Below, piece by piece: positions 28,827 through 37,423 of a stretch of 64,000 nucleotides of DNA (its first letter is position 1; the number at the start of each line of letters is the position of its first letter). Source of the stretch: Natronosalvus caseinilyticus (GTDB lineage Archaea; Halobacteriota; Halobacteria; Halobacteriales; Natrialbaceae); the NCBI RefSeq assembly GCF_017357105.1, contig NZ_CP100395.1, forward strand, positions 166,192 through 230,191. The letters are read 5' to 3'. The notes under the pieces are model-generated. The model was not told the DNA's origin, did not search any database, and saw nothing but the letters and a program-made list of their open reading frames with translations. The translations under genes and the position numbers were made by a program.

Positions 28827-29085
28827 GTTTATCGTCGCCTCCAGAGAGCGAAGGCGAACAGAAGCGAGTGACTCGTCAGACCTATCCATCGAATCAGGTA
28901 GTCTCACACCGGAACAGCGTCTCGAACCGCCAAACACTCGATTCATCAACACTGGTATCGCGACGATTCACGACATGGAGACGCTGCGGGCGTGCGTCGC
29001 CTACGAGAACGCGAATCAGCAGCGTGTCCAGATCCTCCGCCGGCTTGAACAGCGGGCCAGCAAAATCCGATCACGGGACGACTGA
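28827..29085 (+). pseudogene. Second copy of the 36750 gene, start codon lost
   Basis: Frame 28864-29085 reads LTPEQRLEPPNTRFINTG, IATIHDMETLRACVAYENAN, QQRVQILRRLEQ, nearly the same as the 73-aa protein at 36750-36971. The GTG that starts the other gene is GCG here (28864-28866), and no ATG, GTG or TTG lies between it and the upstream in-frame stop at 28816. The homology extends upstream into the hairpin region from about 28827, where the stem has one mismatch. A decayed duplicate. Confidence 0.75.
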
Positions 29086-29154
29086 CGGGACATTCGGGAT
29101 GTCTATCACAGTCTTAGTAGTAAAGGATCGAATGGTTGACCCGCCGTATTAGGG

Positions 29155-29190
29155 ACCAGGATATTATAGTTTGGACTATTATAGTCTGGT
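29155..29190 (+). promoter_or_regulatory. AT-rich dyad, candidate operator/promoter of the ATPase gene
   Basis: ACCAGGATATTATAGT (29155-29170) and ACTATTATAGTCTGGT (29175-29190) are an imperfect inverted repeat (13 of 16 positions pair) around TTGG. Each arm contains a TATTATAG block that could serve as a TATA box. It ends 45 bp before the ATG at 29236. Confidence 0.55.
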
Positions 29191-29235
29191 TCCTAACTTC
29201 GGAGCACATATGTCCCTCCCACAACGACTGGAGGT

Positions 29236-30651
29236 ATGGACCAGTTCGTCAATCGTATCGATGAACTCGATCGGTTGCAGACCCTCTATGAGAGTGACGC
29301 TGCAGAACTCGCAATCATCTATGGGCGCCGGCAGATTGGCAAGAGCGAACTCGTCCGCCAATCGATTGCCGACCGAGACGATGCCGTGTACTATCAAGCA
29401 GTCCAAGGAACAGCGACGACACAGCTCAGGCGATTCGTCGAGGCAGCAGCGACGACCTATCCAGACATCACGGCCGTCAAAGAGGAATGGGAACCGCTCT
29501 TAACGTACCTCACCGACAGAGACGCCATCATCGTCATCGACGAATTCCCGTACCTTATCGAATCAAACGAGGGGCTTCCGTCGGTCATTCAACACCTGTG
29601 GGATACAGCTGTCGACGAGAGCCAGGCAACGCTCGTACTCACAGGCTCTGCAATCGGCATGATTCATACCCACGTCCTCAATGGCGGTGCGCCACTCTAC
29701 GGTCGGGTGTCCCAGACACCGAATGGCCGCCTCGAACTCACCCAGCTGCCGTTTCGCTCCATCCAAGAGTTCGTGCCGACGTACGATCCCGAAGAACGGG
29801 TGTTCGTCTATGGCATCTTCGGCGGCACACCCCGATATCTCAGCCCTCTCGATCCATCACAGAGCCTCGGAGAGAACATCACGCGGCTGCTGTGCGATCC
29901 GGATGGCCCACTCCATGACGAGCCTGAAACCGTCCTCCAGATGGAACTCAACGAAGTGAACACGTATTTTTCGGTTCTGGAGTCGATGGCCAGCGGGAAC
30001 CGCAGTCGAAACGAGATCGCTCAGGGAGCCGGCATTGAGAGCACCAACACGTCATACTACTTCGACCGGCTGGAAACGCTCCAGATCATCGAGAAACACC
30101 ATCCGGCACTCGCCGACCCGGCGCGCAGCAAGCGGACTCGGTACCAGATTCGAGATCCCGTATTCCGGTTTTACTTCCGGTATCTCTACGGCCGCGGGGG
30201 GCAGTACGAACTCTACGGCGAGAACGCCTACGCTGATCTCATCGAACCAGAATTGCCCGACTTCGTCAGCGAAACGTTCGAATCGCTCTGTCACCAGGCG
30301 GTGTCGGCGCTCTATGCAGACTACCAGCTCACACAGGTACCAAGCCAGTGGTGGTACAAGGGCCGGGAGATAGATGTTGTCGCACCAACTGACAAGTCAA
30401 CGCTGATCGCTGGCGAAGCGAAATTCACCAACACCCCCCTCGGCTATGGCGTGCTCGCGGACCTCGAAGACGACGTGGAGTACATCGATTGGACGCCCAC
30501 CGGAGGTGGTGAGCCGACGTATGAATTCGCCTTGTTCAGCCGCTCTGGGTTCAAACGCTCCGTCGAGGAAGCTGCAGACGAGCGTGATGACCTCCGTCTC
30601 TTCGATCTGTCCGATATCGTTGCCGTTCTCGAGAGTAGAGCCAACCATTAA
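29236..30651 (+). CDS. Archaeal AAA+ ATPase with DUF234-type C-terminal nuclease-like domain
   Basis: 471 residues starting MDQFVNRIDELDRLQTLY, the standard opening of the archaeal ATPase family. Walker A is IIYGRRQIGKSELV (~residues 27-40) and Walker B IIVIDEFPYLI (~97-107); the sensor LVLTGSAIGMI follows. A winged helix (~250-290) precedes a DUF234-type domain with RDPVFRFYFRYLYG and, near residues 374-400, WWYKGREIDVVAPTD and LIAGEAKFT, which resemble a PD-(D/E)XK nuclease core (E-I-D, then E-A-K). A GGAG just upstream supports the start. Role unknown; common in mobile regions. Confidence 0.88.
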   Translation: MDQFVNRIDELDRLQTLYESDAAELAIIYGRRQIGKSELVRQSIADRDDAVYYQAVQGTATTQLRRFVEAAATTYPDITAVKEEWEPLLTYLTDRDAIIVIDEFPYLIESNEGLPSVIQHLWDTAVDESQATLVLTGSAIGMIHTHVLNGGAPLYGRVSQTPNGRLELTQLPFRSIQEFVPTYDPEERVFVYGIFGGTPRYLSPLDPSQSLGENITRLLCDPDGPLHDEPETVLQMELNEVNTYFSVLESMASGNRSRNEIAQGAGIESTNTSYYFDRLETLQIIEKHHPALADPARSKRTRYQIRDPVFRFYFRYLYGRGGQYELYGENAYADLIEPELPDFVSETFESLCHQAVSALYADYQLTQVPSQWWYKGREIDVVAPTDKSTLIAGEAKFTNTPLGYGVLADLEDDVEYIDWTPTGGGEPTYEFALFSRSGFKRSVEEAADERDDLRLFDLSDIVAVLESRANH

Positions 30652-30676
30652 CGCCGGAGAGTAACAGCTGGGGATG

Positions 30677-30708
30677 GTTTTTTGACCCCCGGGAAGGGTG
30701 CGGGGGGT
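30677..30708 (+). ncRNA. Dual-hairpin 5' leader element L3
   Basis: T6, then C5 (30686-30690), GGG run 1 (30696-30698) and G6 run 2 (30702-30707). Proximal pairing ACCC/GGGT or distal ACCCCC/GGGGGT. It ends 25 nt before the ATG at 30734. Confidence 0.55.
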
Positions 30709-30733
30709 TCGACTGAAGCTCACGCAGTAATCC

Positions 30734-30811
30734 ATGCGACCAAGCAACGTAGCACCAGCGTCGTCAGACGCTGAGACGATAGGGCTCCTGAAGCGAGGGG
30801 TCGCCAGATGA
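30734..30811 (+). pseudogene. Short leftover reading frame after leader L3
   Basis: 25 codons (MRPSNVAPASSDAETIGLL...) placed exactly where the genes after the other leaders begin. The frame stops early and runs into unrelated sequence and then the 133-bp repeat copy. Probably the 5' stump of a lost gene. A peptide product is possible but unsupported. Confidence 0.4.
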
Positions 30812-30862
30812 CTAGGTGTACCGAGTGTCGGGTACCGACCTGTACGAGACTCACCCGTGATC

Positions 30863-30995
30863 GGGCCGGATACGCTGGCCGGAGACTGATTCGTACGCCG
30901 CTCGACGCGTTCTGGAACAGGTATATGATGCGATTCGAGAGGAATCGCAGAGCGTTCGAGAAGGGGCAGACAATGCCGATGAACTCCTGCGAGAG
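30863..30995 (+). repeat. 133-bp direct repeat, copy 2 (copy 1 at 17653)
   Basis: Matches 17653-17785 with two substitutions. Here it has neither the start nor the end of the reading frame found in copy 1, and it abuts the 3' end of the MscS gene at 31007. An insertion or recombination scar. Confidence 0.9.
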
Positions 30996-31006
30996 AGTTC
31001 TTCGAC

Positions 31007-31960
31007 TTAATCAGCTGTGCCTTGTTCTGATGAGGGCAACCCAGCCTCGGTATTCTGTGACCGCTCGACAGCGATGCGTGCACGTCCACTCGTTTCGTCA
31101 AACATCAGATGAGTGTGTGGATACGCCATCTCGACATTAGCATCATCAAGTTCTTCCCAGACACTCTCGTGAACCTTTGATCGCATCTCGATAGGGAGAT
31201 ACGGCTTTTCAACCCAGAATCGAAGATCAATATGCACTCCATGATCACCGAATTCGGTAATGAACGCCCTAGGTTCAGCGGGATATCTCGTTCCACCGAG
31301 TCGAATCGCAGGCCCTCCGCTAATCACACCGTTTATGCGTTCAGTAGCTCGCTCCAGGAGTCGCTGCGCTTCTTCGAGATCTCCTTCATATGTCACCGTG
31401 AATTCAATCGAAACCCGCGTTCGCTCATCACTTGCGGAGTAATTTTTCACATCACGGTCGTAGATTGTTGAATTTGGAATGACTAGGAACGTATTATCTA
31501 ACGTTAAGATTCTCGTATATCGGAGTGTAATGTCTTCGACATAGCCTCGGTTCTCCTCGTCTACAATCTCAATCATATCGTTGATCTCGTAAGGTCGATT
31601 GACCAAAATCAGAAATCCGGCGACAAAATCAGTGGCGATAGGCGCTAAAATGACTGCCAGAAGGGCGGAGAGGACAGTGACAGAGAGGAAGAGACCAGTA
31701 ACCTCGACGCCGAGCATCCCCAAAGCGAAAAGAACGGCAGCGACCATCGCTCCCGCGCGAAGAAGTCGAAGAACGATATCTGTGACACTTCGTCGTCGGA
31801 AGTGTCGAGTGACATTTGGTCGGATAAACCGTGTGAGGAGTTTGGAACCATACCATGCGACCACAAGTACACCTATTACAAGGAGCCAGTTGCCACCCGG
31901 AAGTTGCACAAGTTCATCCATCCGCTGGGTTGGATTGGTTTGACCGAGTATCAAGGTCAT
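31007..31960 (-). CDS. MscS-family mechanosensitive channel
   Basis: 317 residues. Three membrane segments are visible: ~25-42 (NWLLVIGVLVVAWYGSKLL), ~68-90, and the pore-lining TM3 at ~95-120 (LSALLAVILAPIATDFVAGF). The MscS beta domain follows: RPYEINDMIEIVDEENRGYV, ITLRYTRILTLDNTFLVIPN. Then the alpha/beta C-terminal part (VSIEFTVTYEGDLEEAQRLL, HIDLRFWVEKPYLPIEMRSK). It releases solutes on osmotic downshock. The last ~15 residues next to the 133-bp repeat (EAGLPSSEQGTAD) may be altered by the insertion. Confidence 0.88.
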   Translation of the reverse strand: MTLILGQTNPTQRMDELVQLPGGNWLLVIGVLVVAWYGSKLLTRFIRPNVTRHFRRRSVTDIVLRLLRAGAMVAAVLFALGMLGVEVTGLFLSVTVLSALLAVILAPIATDFVAGFLILVNRPYEINDMIEIVDEENRGYVEDITLRYTRILTLDNTFLVIPNSTIYDRDVKNYSASDERTRVSIEFTVTYEGDLEEAQRLLERATERINGVISGGPAIRLGGTRYPAEPRAFITEFGDHGVHIDLRFWVEKPYLPIEMRSKVHESVWEELDDANVEMAYPHTHLMFDETSGRARIAVERSQNTEAGLPSSEQGTAD

Positions 31961-32258
31961 AGGCCACTATACAACATAGTCGGAGTAAAGGGCTGAGTCC
32001 AAGATCACCAATTTCCTATGATATCGGTCTTTCCGCGTACTCGAGCCTGAGGAGTACTGCAACTGCCATGGAATGATCTCACCCCCTGACAAAGACTAAC
32101 CCCGTGCTGGATAGCGAATCTTCTTGCGAACTTGTCTTACAGCAGAATCAGTCTCATCAGATCGGTTTTGCTATTCTAGCCATTGGCAACGTATCGCACT
32201 GCTCCAAGGCTAGCTATTCTGGCTTTTTCGATACCGTGTGTAGGTATTTGTATAATTC

Positions 32259-33890
32259 ATGAATGAACTAATGAACGGTACTGAAAACGATTCTAACTCT
32301 TCTACCAGCACTGAACACGCCAACGAGAAACTGAGCAGCTGTACTTCCTGCCAGTCCTCGAGGCGGACGTTCGTGAAAGGCGCGGCCATTGCGGGTATCT
32401 CTGCGCTCGGTCTCTCTTCGACCGCCGCGGCCTCGGGCTCGTACACGAAGTACGACGGCGAGTACCGCCACGTCGTCAACGTCGTCGAGGCCGGCGCCGA
32501 CAACACTGGAAACAAATCGATCACTCCCGTTCTCAGGAACATTCGGAACGACAATACGCTGTTTTACTTCCCACCTGGGCGCTACGCGATGGACAGCCAG
32601 CTCCGGTTTACCGGCTTCGACAACGTCGCCTTCATCGGCAACGACGCGACGCTCGTCCCCGCGAACCACTACAACTTCGAGGGGCCGAAGTACCGGCTCT
32701 TCCGTCTCGGCGTCGGCTACAGACCAGGGCGTCGCCTGCGTTTCGAGGGATTCGACGTCGACCAGACGGCCCCCGACACCGGGATTCGCGTCATCGAAGC
32801 GCACGTCTCCGATCGCCTCGAGGTGCGCGACATCAACATCGAGGGCCAGCACGACAGCGGGACGTGGGGACCAGGCCTGTTCAACGTCACCAGTTCGAGC
32901 GGCTACGGCATCGTCGAGCGCTTCCGCGCAGCCGATGGCGGCGAGTGGATCGACAACACCCCGACGGCCGGCGAGCGCTGGCGCGGTCCGACCGGTATCC
33001 TGGCCAACCAGAACGCCGGCACCCTCGAGTTCAAACACTGTACGCTCGGCGCCTTCCCGGACAACGGTCTCTACGCCGCCGGCGGCACGGGCAAGATCAT
33101 CGTCAGCGGCGGCACCTACCGGAACAGTAACGGCGCGAACATCCGTGTCGGTGGCAACGGTAGTGAGATCAACTGGCCGACGGTCACCGTCGACGACACC
33201 CGCCCGGAAGACGTGACCCAGCGCGGGATTCGAATCGAGAACGGCCAGAACCTGCGTATCAAAGGAGCGGCCGTCAACATCACCTCACCGATGCCGACCA
33301 GTCACGCGATCTCGACGATGGGCAGCTGTGAGAGCGCTCGAATCGAGCGCATCCACATTGACATGCAGGGCAACGACGTCAATCACGGCATCGTTGTCTC
33401 ACCCAACGCCGGCGAGATCACCATCGTCGAAACGAAGATCAACCACGAGACGGCCGGCGGCTACCCGCTGTGGATCCGCAACACGAACGCGACCGACCGC
33501 GTGCTCGCCGAATACCTCACGATCACCGGCGAGGCAGGCGACGCTTCCGGATTCCGTGACAGCATCCGCGTCGAGCGGGACAACTGCCGGTTCAACGCGA
33601 TCGAGGTCACCCAGTCTGCACGGAGCGGTGCCAAGCGAAACGCGATCACGTCGTCCGCCAACGACCTGACGGTCTGGATGAGCACCCTTCGCGCGAGCCA
33701 ATTCCCCGTCGTCGAACTCGGTTCCGGGTCGACCTACCTGGACATCGACGCCGAGTCGTACAGCGGCCGTGAAGCGGCCTGCCTCTACGATCAGAGTCGC
33801 AATATCTCCATGCGCAACAGTCGGCTGATCAACGGCGTGCGCGACCTCGGCTCCTCGAGCCTCACGCTGTCGAACAACACTACCGCGTAA
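32259..33890 (+). CDS. Tat-secreted right-handed beta-helix protein
   Basis: 543 residues. A twin-arginine signal SRRTFVKGAAIAGISALGL followed by an Ala-rich cleavage region (~residues 37-65) marks Tat export of a folded protein. The body consists of short repeating beta turns (IRVGGNGSEINWPTVTVDDT, RIENGQNLRIKGAAVNI, IRNTNATDR...), the pattern of a pectate-lyase-type parallel beta-helix. Such haloarchaeal proteins are often polysaccharide lyases or surface proteins; no catalytic residues can be assigned by eye. The GC-rich body contrasts with the more AT-rich first 80 bp. Confidence 0.8.
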   Translation: MNELMNGTENDSNSSTSTEHANEKLSSCTSCQSSRRTFVKGAAIAGISALGLSSTAAASGSYTKYDGEYRHVVNVVEAGADNTGNKSITPVLRNIRNDNTLFYFPPGRYAMDSQLRFTGFDNVAFIGNDATLVPANHYNFEGPKYRLFRLGVGYRPGRRLRFEGFDVDQTAPDTGIRVIEAHVSDRLEVRDINIEGQHDSGTWGPGLFNVTSSSGYGIVERFRAADGGEWIDNTPTAGERWRGPTGILANQNAGTLEFKHCTLGAFPDNGLYAAGGTGKIIVSGGTYRNSNGANIRVGGNGSEINWPTVTVDDTRPEDVTQRGIRIENGQNLRIKGAAVNITSPMPTSHAISTMGSCESARIERIHIDMQGNDVNHGIVVSPNAGEITIVETKINHETAGGYPLWIRNTNATDRVLAEYLTITGEAGDASGFRDSIRVERDNCRFNAIEVTQSARSGAKRNAITSSANDLTVWMSTLRASQFPVVELGSGSTYLDIDAESYSGREAACLYDQSRNISMRNSRLINGVRDLGSSSLTLSNNTTA

Positions 33891-33970
33891 TCACATATCG
33901 AGACACATATAGGGCAGCTGGTTCTCGCTCTTTCTAATTTGCTTTATACGACACTATTCTAGACAATATT

Positions 33971-34993
33971 ATGAAACGACGAAAACTACTGGCAATTGGT
34001 GTAACAGCGTATGGAACGATCCTCGCAGGTTGTACTTCAAACGAAGACGAGAAGGAACCGAGCCCAGTTGATGGCGATGATGCCGGAAATAGTAATGAGA
34101 ATGAGAACGACGATAACAACGGCGATACAGCCGGGGAAACCGAAGCGGAAGATGTGGAGGTGGTGATTGGTGCACTGGTCGATGGCGATCAGATACACCT
34201 AGTCGTTGAGGACGTAACCCATCAAACAGAACTGGGCAGTTTTTTCGAGGCTGACGAAGGGAACGAATTCGTTGTCGTTTCACTGGCAGTGAAGAATGTC
34301 TCTGATGAGTTCCCCGAGATATCGAACCTACTACAGACCAGTCTCCATGACAGTGAGGATTATTCGTACAACAAGACCTTTGTTGGAGGTGAAAAGCCGA
34401 CATTCAACGATGGTCCGTTCGCCCCTGGAGAAGTCGAACGTGGCGTAATTGTCTTCGAGGCTCCGGTAGACGCAAGCGGACTTGAACTCCAATTTGATTT
34501 TGATGTCTCGGTCTCCGGTGGTGGCAACCAGGTTCATGTCGATCTCGAGTCGGAGACCAATGTTCACACCCTTGAGCAAGATCTCCAGATCGAGATCTCC
34601 GACATCGGCCAGACGATCGAATACGGAGGGACGGAGGTATCAGTCAACAGCGTCGAATTCGAGGACAGCCTTGGTCGATTCGCTGAGCCTGACCCGGGCA
34701 ACGAATACGCTGTAATCGATATTTCAATCACAAACGAAACAGGGGAGGAGCAGCGTGTTTCGACACTACTCCAGATGTTGGTAAAAGACGAGAAGGGCTA
34801 TAGCTATCAAGAGGATTGGACTGCAGCTACGGAACTGGACCAAGAATTCGACGAATCGAGTCCGATAGAAGATGGTGAAACCCGTCGTGGAAAGGTCGCA
34901 TACCAGATTGAAGAGGACTTGAGTCCGCTGTACTGGGTGTTCGAGTTCGATATGTGGGTTAACGGCGACAAAACGTTCTGGCAACTACGGTAG
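33971..34993 (+). CDS. Lipoprotein with two DUF4352-like domains
   Basis: 340 residues. Signal peptide with lipobox ILAGC (Cys at ~residue 21), then an acidic Asn/Asp/Glu-rich linker (~25-60). Two similar domains follow: GNEFVVVSLAVKNVSDEFPE (~95-115) and GNEYAVIDISITNETGEEQR (~240-260), each with a later SYxYx...EDGExRxGxVxF-type segment. This is the DUF4352 immunoglobulin-like pattern. Surface-anchored; function unknown. TTTATACGA about 30 bp upstream is a likely TATA element. Confidence 0.78.
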   Translation: MKRRKLLAIGVTAYGTILAGCTSNEDEKEPSPVDGDDAGNSNENENDDNNGDTAGETEAEDVEVVIGALVDGDQIHLVVEDVTHQTELGSFFEADEGNEFVVVSLAVKNVSDEFPEISNLLQTSLHDSEDYSYNKTFVGGEKPTFNDGPFAPGEVERGVIVFEAPVDASGLELQFDFDVSVSGGGNQVHVDLESETNVHTLEQDLQIEISDIGQTIEYGGTEVSVNSVEFEDSLGRFAEPDPGNEYAVIDISITNETGEEQRVSTLLQMLVKDEKGYSYQEDWTAATELDQEFDESSPIEDGETRRGKVAYQIEEDLSPLYWVFEFDMWVNGDKTFWQLR

Positions 34994-35295
34994 TAGTACG
35001 CAATATTATTGTAGTGAGAAGAGACGGATTAGAGTCGGGGTCGCAATGGAACGAAACCTACAGATGGATGATCGCTAATGGGTCCTGAAAGAGAACCTGG
35101 CAAACGATACTACTCAGGTCCAATTCCGAATTTCATTGCTAAGATCAAACTATCCGTTATGTGTGATGAGGACGTAACACTGTCAGTTCCATCAATAATT
35201 TGCAATTTTTCTGAAGCGTGCTGGATCGAAGATGAGAGAAACTCGTAGCGGTGCGTGCTGAGAGTTTTTCTGAACGCGGCCACGGTAGTAGTCGT
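34994..35295. other. 302-bp intergenic region, no gene seen
   Basis: No frame with protein character on either strand. It separates the lipoprotein gene from the broken SDR gene; the piece near 35235-35290 (CACGGTAGTAGTCGTATGG) leads into the SDR start. Confidence 0.35.
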
Positions 35296-35580
35296 ATGGC
35301 CGATAAGAAAATCGCAGTAGTGACAGCAGCGGGAAGCGGTATCGGAGAGGCGTGTGCTCGGCGAGTGAATGAAGCTGGATACACGCCAGTTCTGTTATCA
35401 TGATTATGAGGTGCTGTTGAGGTTGCGAACGAGCTCGGAGGAGACGGGTTTAAAGGCTCGATGACCAACCCTGATGACTTGGCAGCGCTCGTTGAGACGA
35501 CGGACGAGCGCTACGGTCGTATTGACGCGGTAGTGAACAACACAGGCCACCCGCCCATTCGGATTAGCAGAGTGATGTAA
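35296..35580 (+). pseudogene. SDR-family oxidoreductase remnant with in-frame stops
   Basis: From ATG 35296 the frame reads KKIAVVTAAGSGIGEACARR, the Rossmann TGxxxGIG motif of short-chain dehydrogenases, then VNEAGYTPVLLS. Two in-frame TGA codons follow three codons apart near 35401-35409. The same frame continues AVEVANELGGDGFKGSMTNP, DERYGRIDAVVNNTGHPP, the NNxG motif. It ends at a TAA at 35578-35580, before the catalytic Ser-Tyr-Lys part. A dead, 3'-truncated gene. Confidence 0.85.
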
Positions 35581-35696
35581 CAAAAGTTGGAGCTATTATC
35601 GACAGATGTGTTAGCGCATATTCGTTCTGAATATCGATTGACGCTGTTTTCTCGCTCCCAGAGTAGCCATACTCGAACCCTTAGAGGAGGTCATGG

Positions 35697-35730
35697 CGTG
35701 TAGGCCGGTGACTCGGGGGTTTCGGTACGT
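35697..35730 (+). repeat. 34-bp dispersed element (copy 1; copy 2 at 53396)
   Basis: CGTGTAGGCCGGTGACTCGG through GGTTTCGGTACGT. It matches 53396-53429 at 30 of 34 positions, and more weakly 53761-53791. All copies lie 50-120 bp upstream of a small gene. Confidence 0.6.
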
Positions 35731-35848
35731 CTCTCAGAGAGATGTACGGTTAAGCCCGCCAAACACTTACTGAGAAAGGCGATTAGTTTTCCTAACAACC
35801 CATACGACGGGTATAACAAACATACCACGTGTTGGACTGTCCCTTGAG

Positions 35849-36121
35849 ATGGACGACCTCACAGGGTTCCAACGAGACCTCCTATACGTCATTGCGGGTG
35901 CCGATCAACCGTCTGGACAGGATGTCAAAGAAGAAGTGGAGCAGTACTACAGCATCGACATCAACCATGGACGGCTGTATCCCAACCTCGATACGATAGT
36001 CAACAAGGAGTTAGTCGAAAAGGGGCAGCTAGACCGAAGGACGAATTACTACGCGATCACGGAATCCGGAGAGCAAGCAATTGAGGAAAGGCGAGAGTGG
36101 GAATCACAATACGTCGATTAG
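35849..36121 (+). CDS. PadR-family transcriptional regulator
   Basis: 90 residues. Winged helix: FQRDLLYVIAGADQPSGQDV (~5-24), EVEQYYSIDINHGRLYPNLD (~30-50), VNKELVEKGQLDRRTNYYAI (~52-72), TESGEQAIEERREW. This is the haloarchaeal PadR pattern, with GRLYPNLD as recognition helix and RRTNYYAIT as wing. Single-domain, so probably a dimeric repressor. The start at 35849 follows a 118-bp leader containing the 34-bp element. Confidence 0.88.
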   Translation: MDDLTGFQRDLLYVIAGADQPSGQDVKEEVEQYYSIDINHGRLYPNLDTIVNKELVEKGQLDRRTNYYAITESGEQAIEERREWESQYVD

Positions 36122-36388
36122 CTGACGGAGACCTCGTAGTAGTTCGTGTACTTCACGAGATCACATCCCTGGAGTCCATCTGAGACTGAATGATCGACAG
36201 AACCGTCAGCAGATTATGAGACTATCGTCCATCGTGGGAAAAAGCAACAACTGAACAAATCAAGATAGCGGATCACTTTCGAAGATCACGTTCCAATACC
36301 ACCCAAAGTGGATTCACTCCAAGACCAATGACTGCTGGTAACAATATGATCGAAAAGTATTACCAGGGGAGTGTGTCATAGAGTATCA

Positions 36389-36637
36389 ATGACTCAGTCT
36401 CTTACGAACGAGAGCAATGAGATACACGAACAGATCATAGACGAAGTAGCAGCTCTTGAAGATAGGGACCCGCTAGAGCTTCCTCCACTCTATGACGCCG
36501 TCGAACCTGACGCACTGGAGTCGATCTTTTCTACAACCATTGGTGGGACTACCCGAGTTGGCCGAGTAGAATTCCCATACGCAGGGCATACGATTACTGT
36601 GGAATTTGAGGAAGAGCCGGTTGTCAGAATTGAGTGA
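36389..36637 (+). CDS. HalOD1 output-domain protein (copy 2 of 3)
   Basis: 82 residues from the ATG at 36389. EQIIDEVAALEDRDPLELPP, LYDAVEPDALESIF and the C-terminal strands VEFPYAGHTITVEFEE fit HalOD1. It is the most typical of the three copies (LPPLYDAVDPDAL-type core). An upstream ATG at 36371 adds only six unlikely residues. Confidence 0.85.
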   Translation: MTQSLTNESNEIHEQIIDEVAALEDRDPLELPPLYDAVEPDALESIFSTTIGGTTRVGRVEFPYAGHTITVEFEEEPVVRIE

Positions 36638-36721
36638 GAGCAAGTGAAGCTTCGACGCCATCTATAGTAGCCGTCACTGAAATCGAACTGCACAAGAAGT
36701 AACCTGGCCGCTGTTTATCGT

Positions 36722-36742
36722 CGCCTCCAGAGAGCGGAGGCG
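36722..36742 (+). ncRNA. Perfect hairpin just before a GTG start
   Basis: CGCCTCC (36722-36728) and GGAGGCG (36736-36742) with a 7-nt loop, preceded by TTTATCG and ending 7 nt before the GTG at 36750. The stem contains GGAGG, so it would hide a ribosome-binding-like sequence. In the decayed copy (28836-28856) one base pair is lost. Confidence 0.5.
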
Positions 36743-36749
36743 AACAGAA

Positions 36750-36971
36750 GTGAGCGACTCGTCAGATCCATCCATCGAATCAGGTGGTCTCACGCCGGAG
36801 CAGCGTCTCGAACCGCCAAACGCCCGACTCATCAACGCTAGTATCGCGACGATTCACGACATGAAGACGCTGCGGGCGTGCGTCGCCTACGAGAACGCAA
36901 ACCAGCAGCGCGTCCAGATTCTCCGTCAGCTCGAAAATCGAGCTAACGAGATTCGCTCAGAAGATACCTGA
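36750..36971 (+). CDS. Small hypothetical protein, mobile-element type
   Basis: 73 residues from GTG 36750. SGGLTPEQRLEPPNARLINA, SIATIHDMKTLRACVAYENA, NQQRVQILRQLENRANEIR. Helical C-terminal half. No known family recognised. A near-identical copy without a start codon lies at 28864-29085, so this is the functional one. It starts immediately after a perfect hairpin (36722-36742), which may control translation. Confidence 0.7.
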   Translation: MSDSSDPSIESGGLTPEQRLEPPNARLINASIATIHDMKTLRACVAYENANQQRVQILRQLENRANEIRSEDT

Positions 36972-37024
36972 ATGGATGGTCGCGGGCTGTTTGTCGGCGC
37001 CGTCATGGGTGGAGGCTCAATAGA

Positions 37025-37324
37025 ATGAGTAATCGGCCCGAGATCAAGATTCAGCGACAGACCGCGTTCAGAGACGATGGCCAACTCGAAGTAACCGAGA
37101 CGAGCGTCGAGACTTCGCTCGAGGACTTCGGCGCAGACGTCGATCATCGCGACCGAGATTCACGACTCGATCGCCCCGAGGCCAGTGAGTTTGGCGTCGA
37201 TGATCGGCCGGAAGTAGAGCAGTCCTCACCAGGAGATCAGTCCACGCTCTTTGCGGATACGGACGCCGACCAGCAGACGCTCACAGGTGACGAAGCAGCG
37301 ATGCAGTGCCTGTTTGACGATTAA
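37025..37324 (+). CDS. Hypothetical disordered acidic protein
   Basis: 99 residues, very polar (MSNRPEIKIQRQTAFRDDGQ ... LEVTETSVETSLEDF, ending MQCLFDD). Apart from a short N-terminal beta region it looks unstructured. Its stop codon lies inside the first arm of inverted repeat A. A likely mobile-element accessory gene; no function assignable. Confidence 0.55.
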   Translation: MSNRPEIKIQRQTAFRDDGQLEVTETSVETSLEDFGADVDHRDRDSRLDRPEASEFGVDDRPEVEQSSPGDQSTLFADTDADQQTLTGDEAAMQCLFDD

Positions 37325-37361
37325 CCAACAATCGCCCTCCTTCTCTACTGTTGTTGGTTAA
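37321..37361. promoter_or_regulatory. Inverted repeat A, candidate operator (TTAACCAACAA-N19-TTGTTGGTTAA)
   Basis: Perfect 11-bp arms at 37321-37331 and 37351-37361 with a 19-bp spacer. It lies 62 bp upstream of the DUF6610-like start. Three more sites with the same 19-bp spacing lie at 42236, 44967 and 48354. Confidence 0.8.
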
Positions 37362-37371
37362 TAGTGAGTCT

Positions 37372-37401
37372 GTCGTGCCCCGTGGAGCCCTGCGGGGCGA
37401 C
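37372..37401 (+). ncRNA. Hairpin leader element L7 (divergent)
   Basis: GTCGTGCCCC (37372-37381) can pair with GGGGCGAC (37394-37401); a second GC-rich hairpin follows near the start codon. It ends 22 nt before the ATG at 37424. Same position as the dual-hairpin leaders but without an obvious proximal G run, so membership is uncertain. Confidence 0.4.
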
Positions 37402-37423
37402 GGAGTCCCGCAGGAGACTCCTC

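Noticed and set aside
33215..33240. GGGATTCGAATCGAG, resembling a tRNA T-arm
   Set aside because: It lies inside the beta-helix gene and no acceptor or anticodon stem can be built around it.
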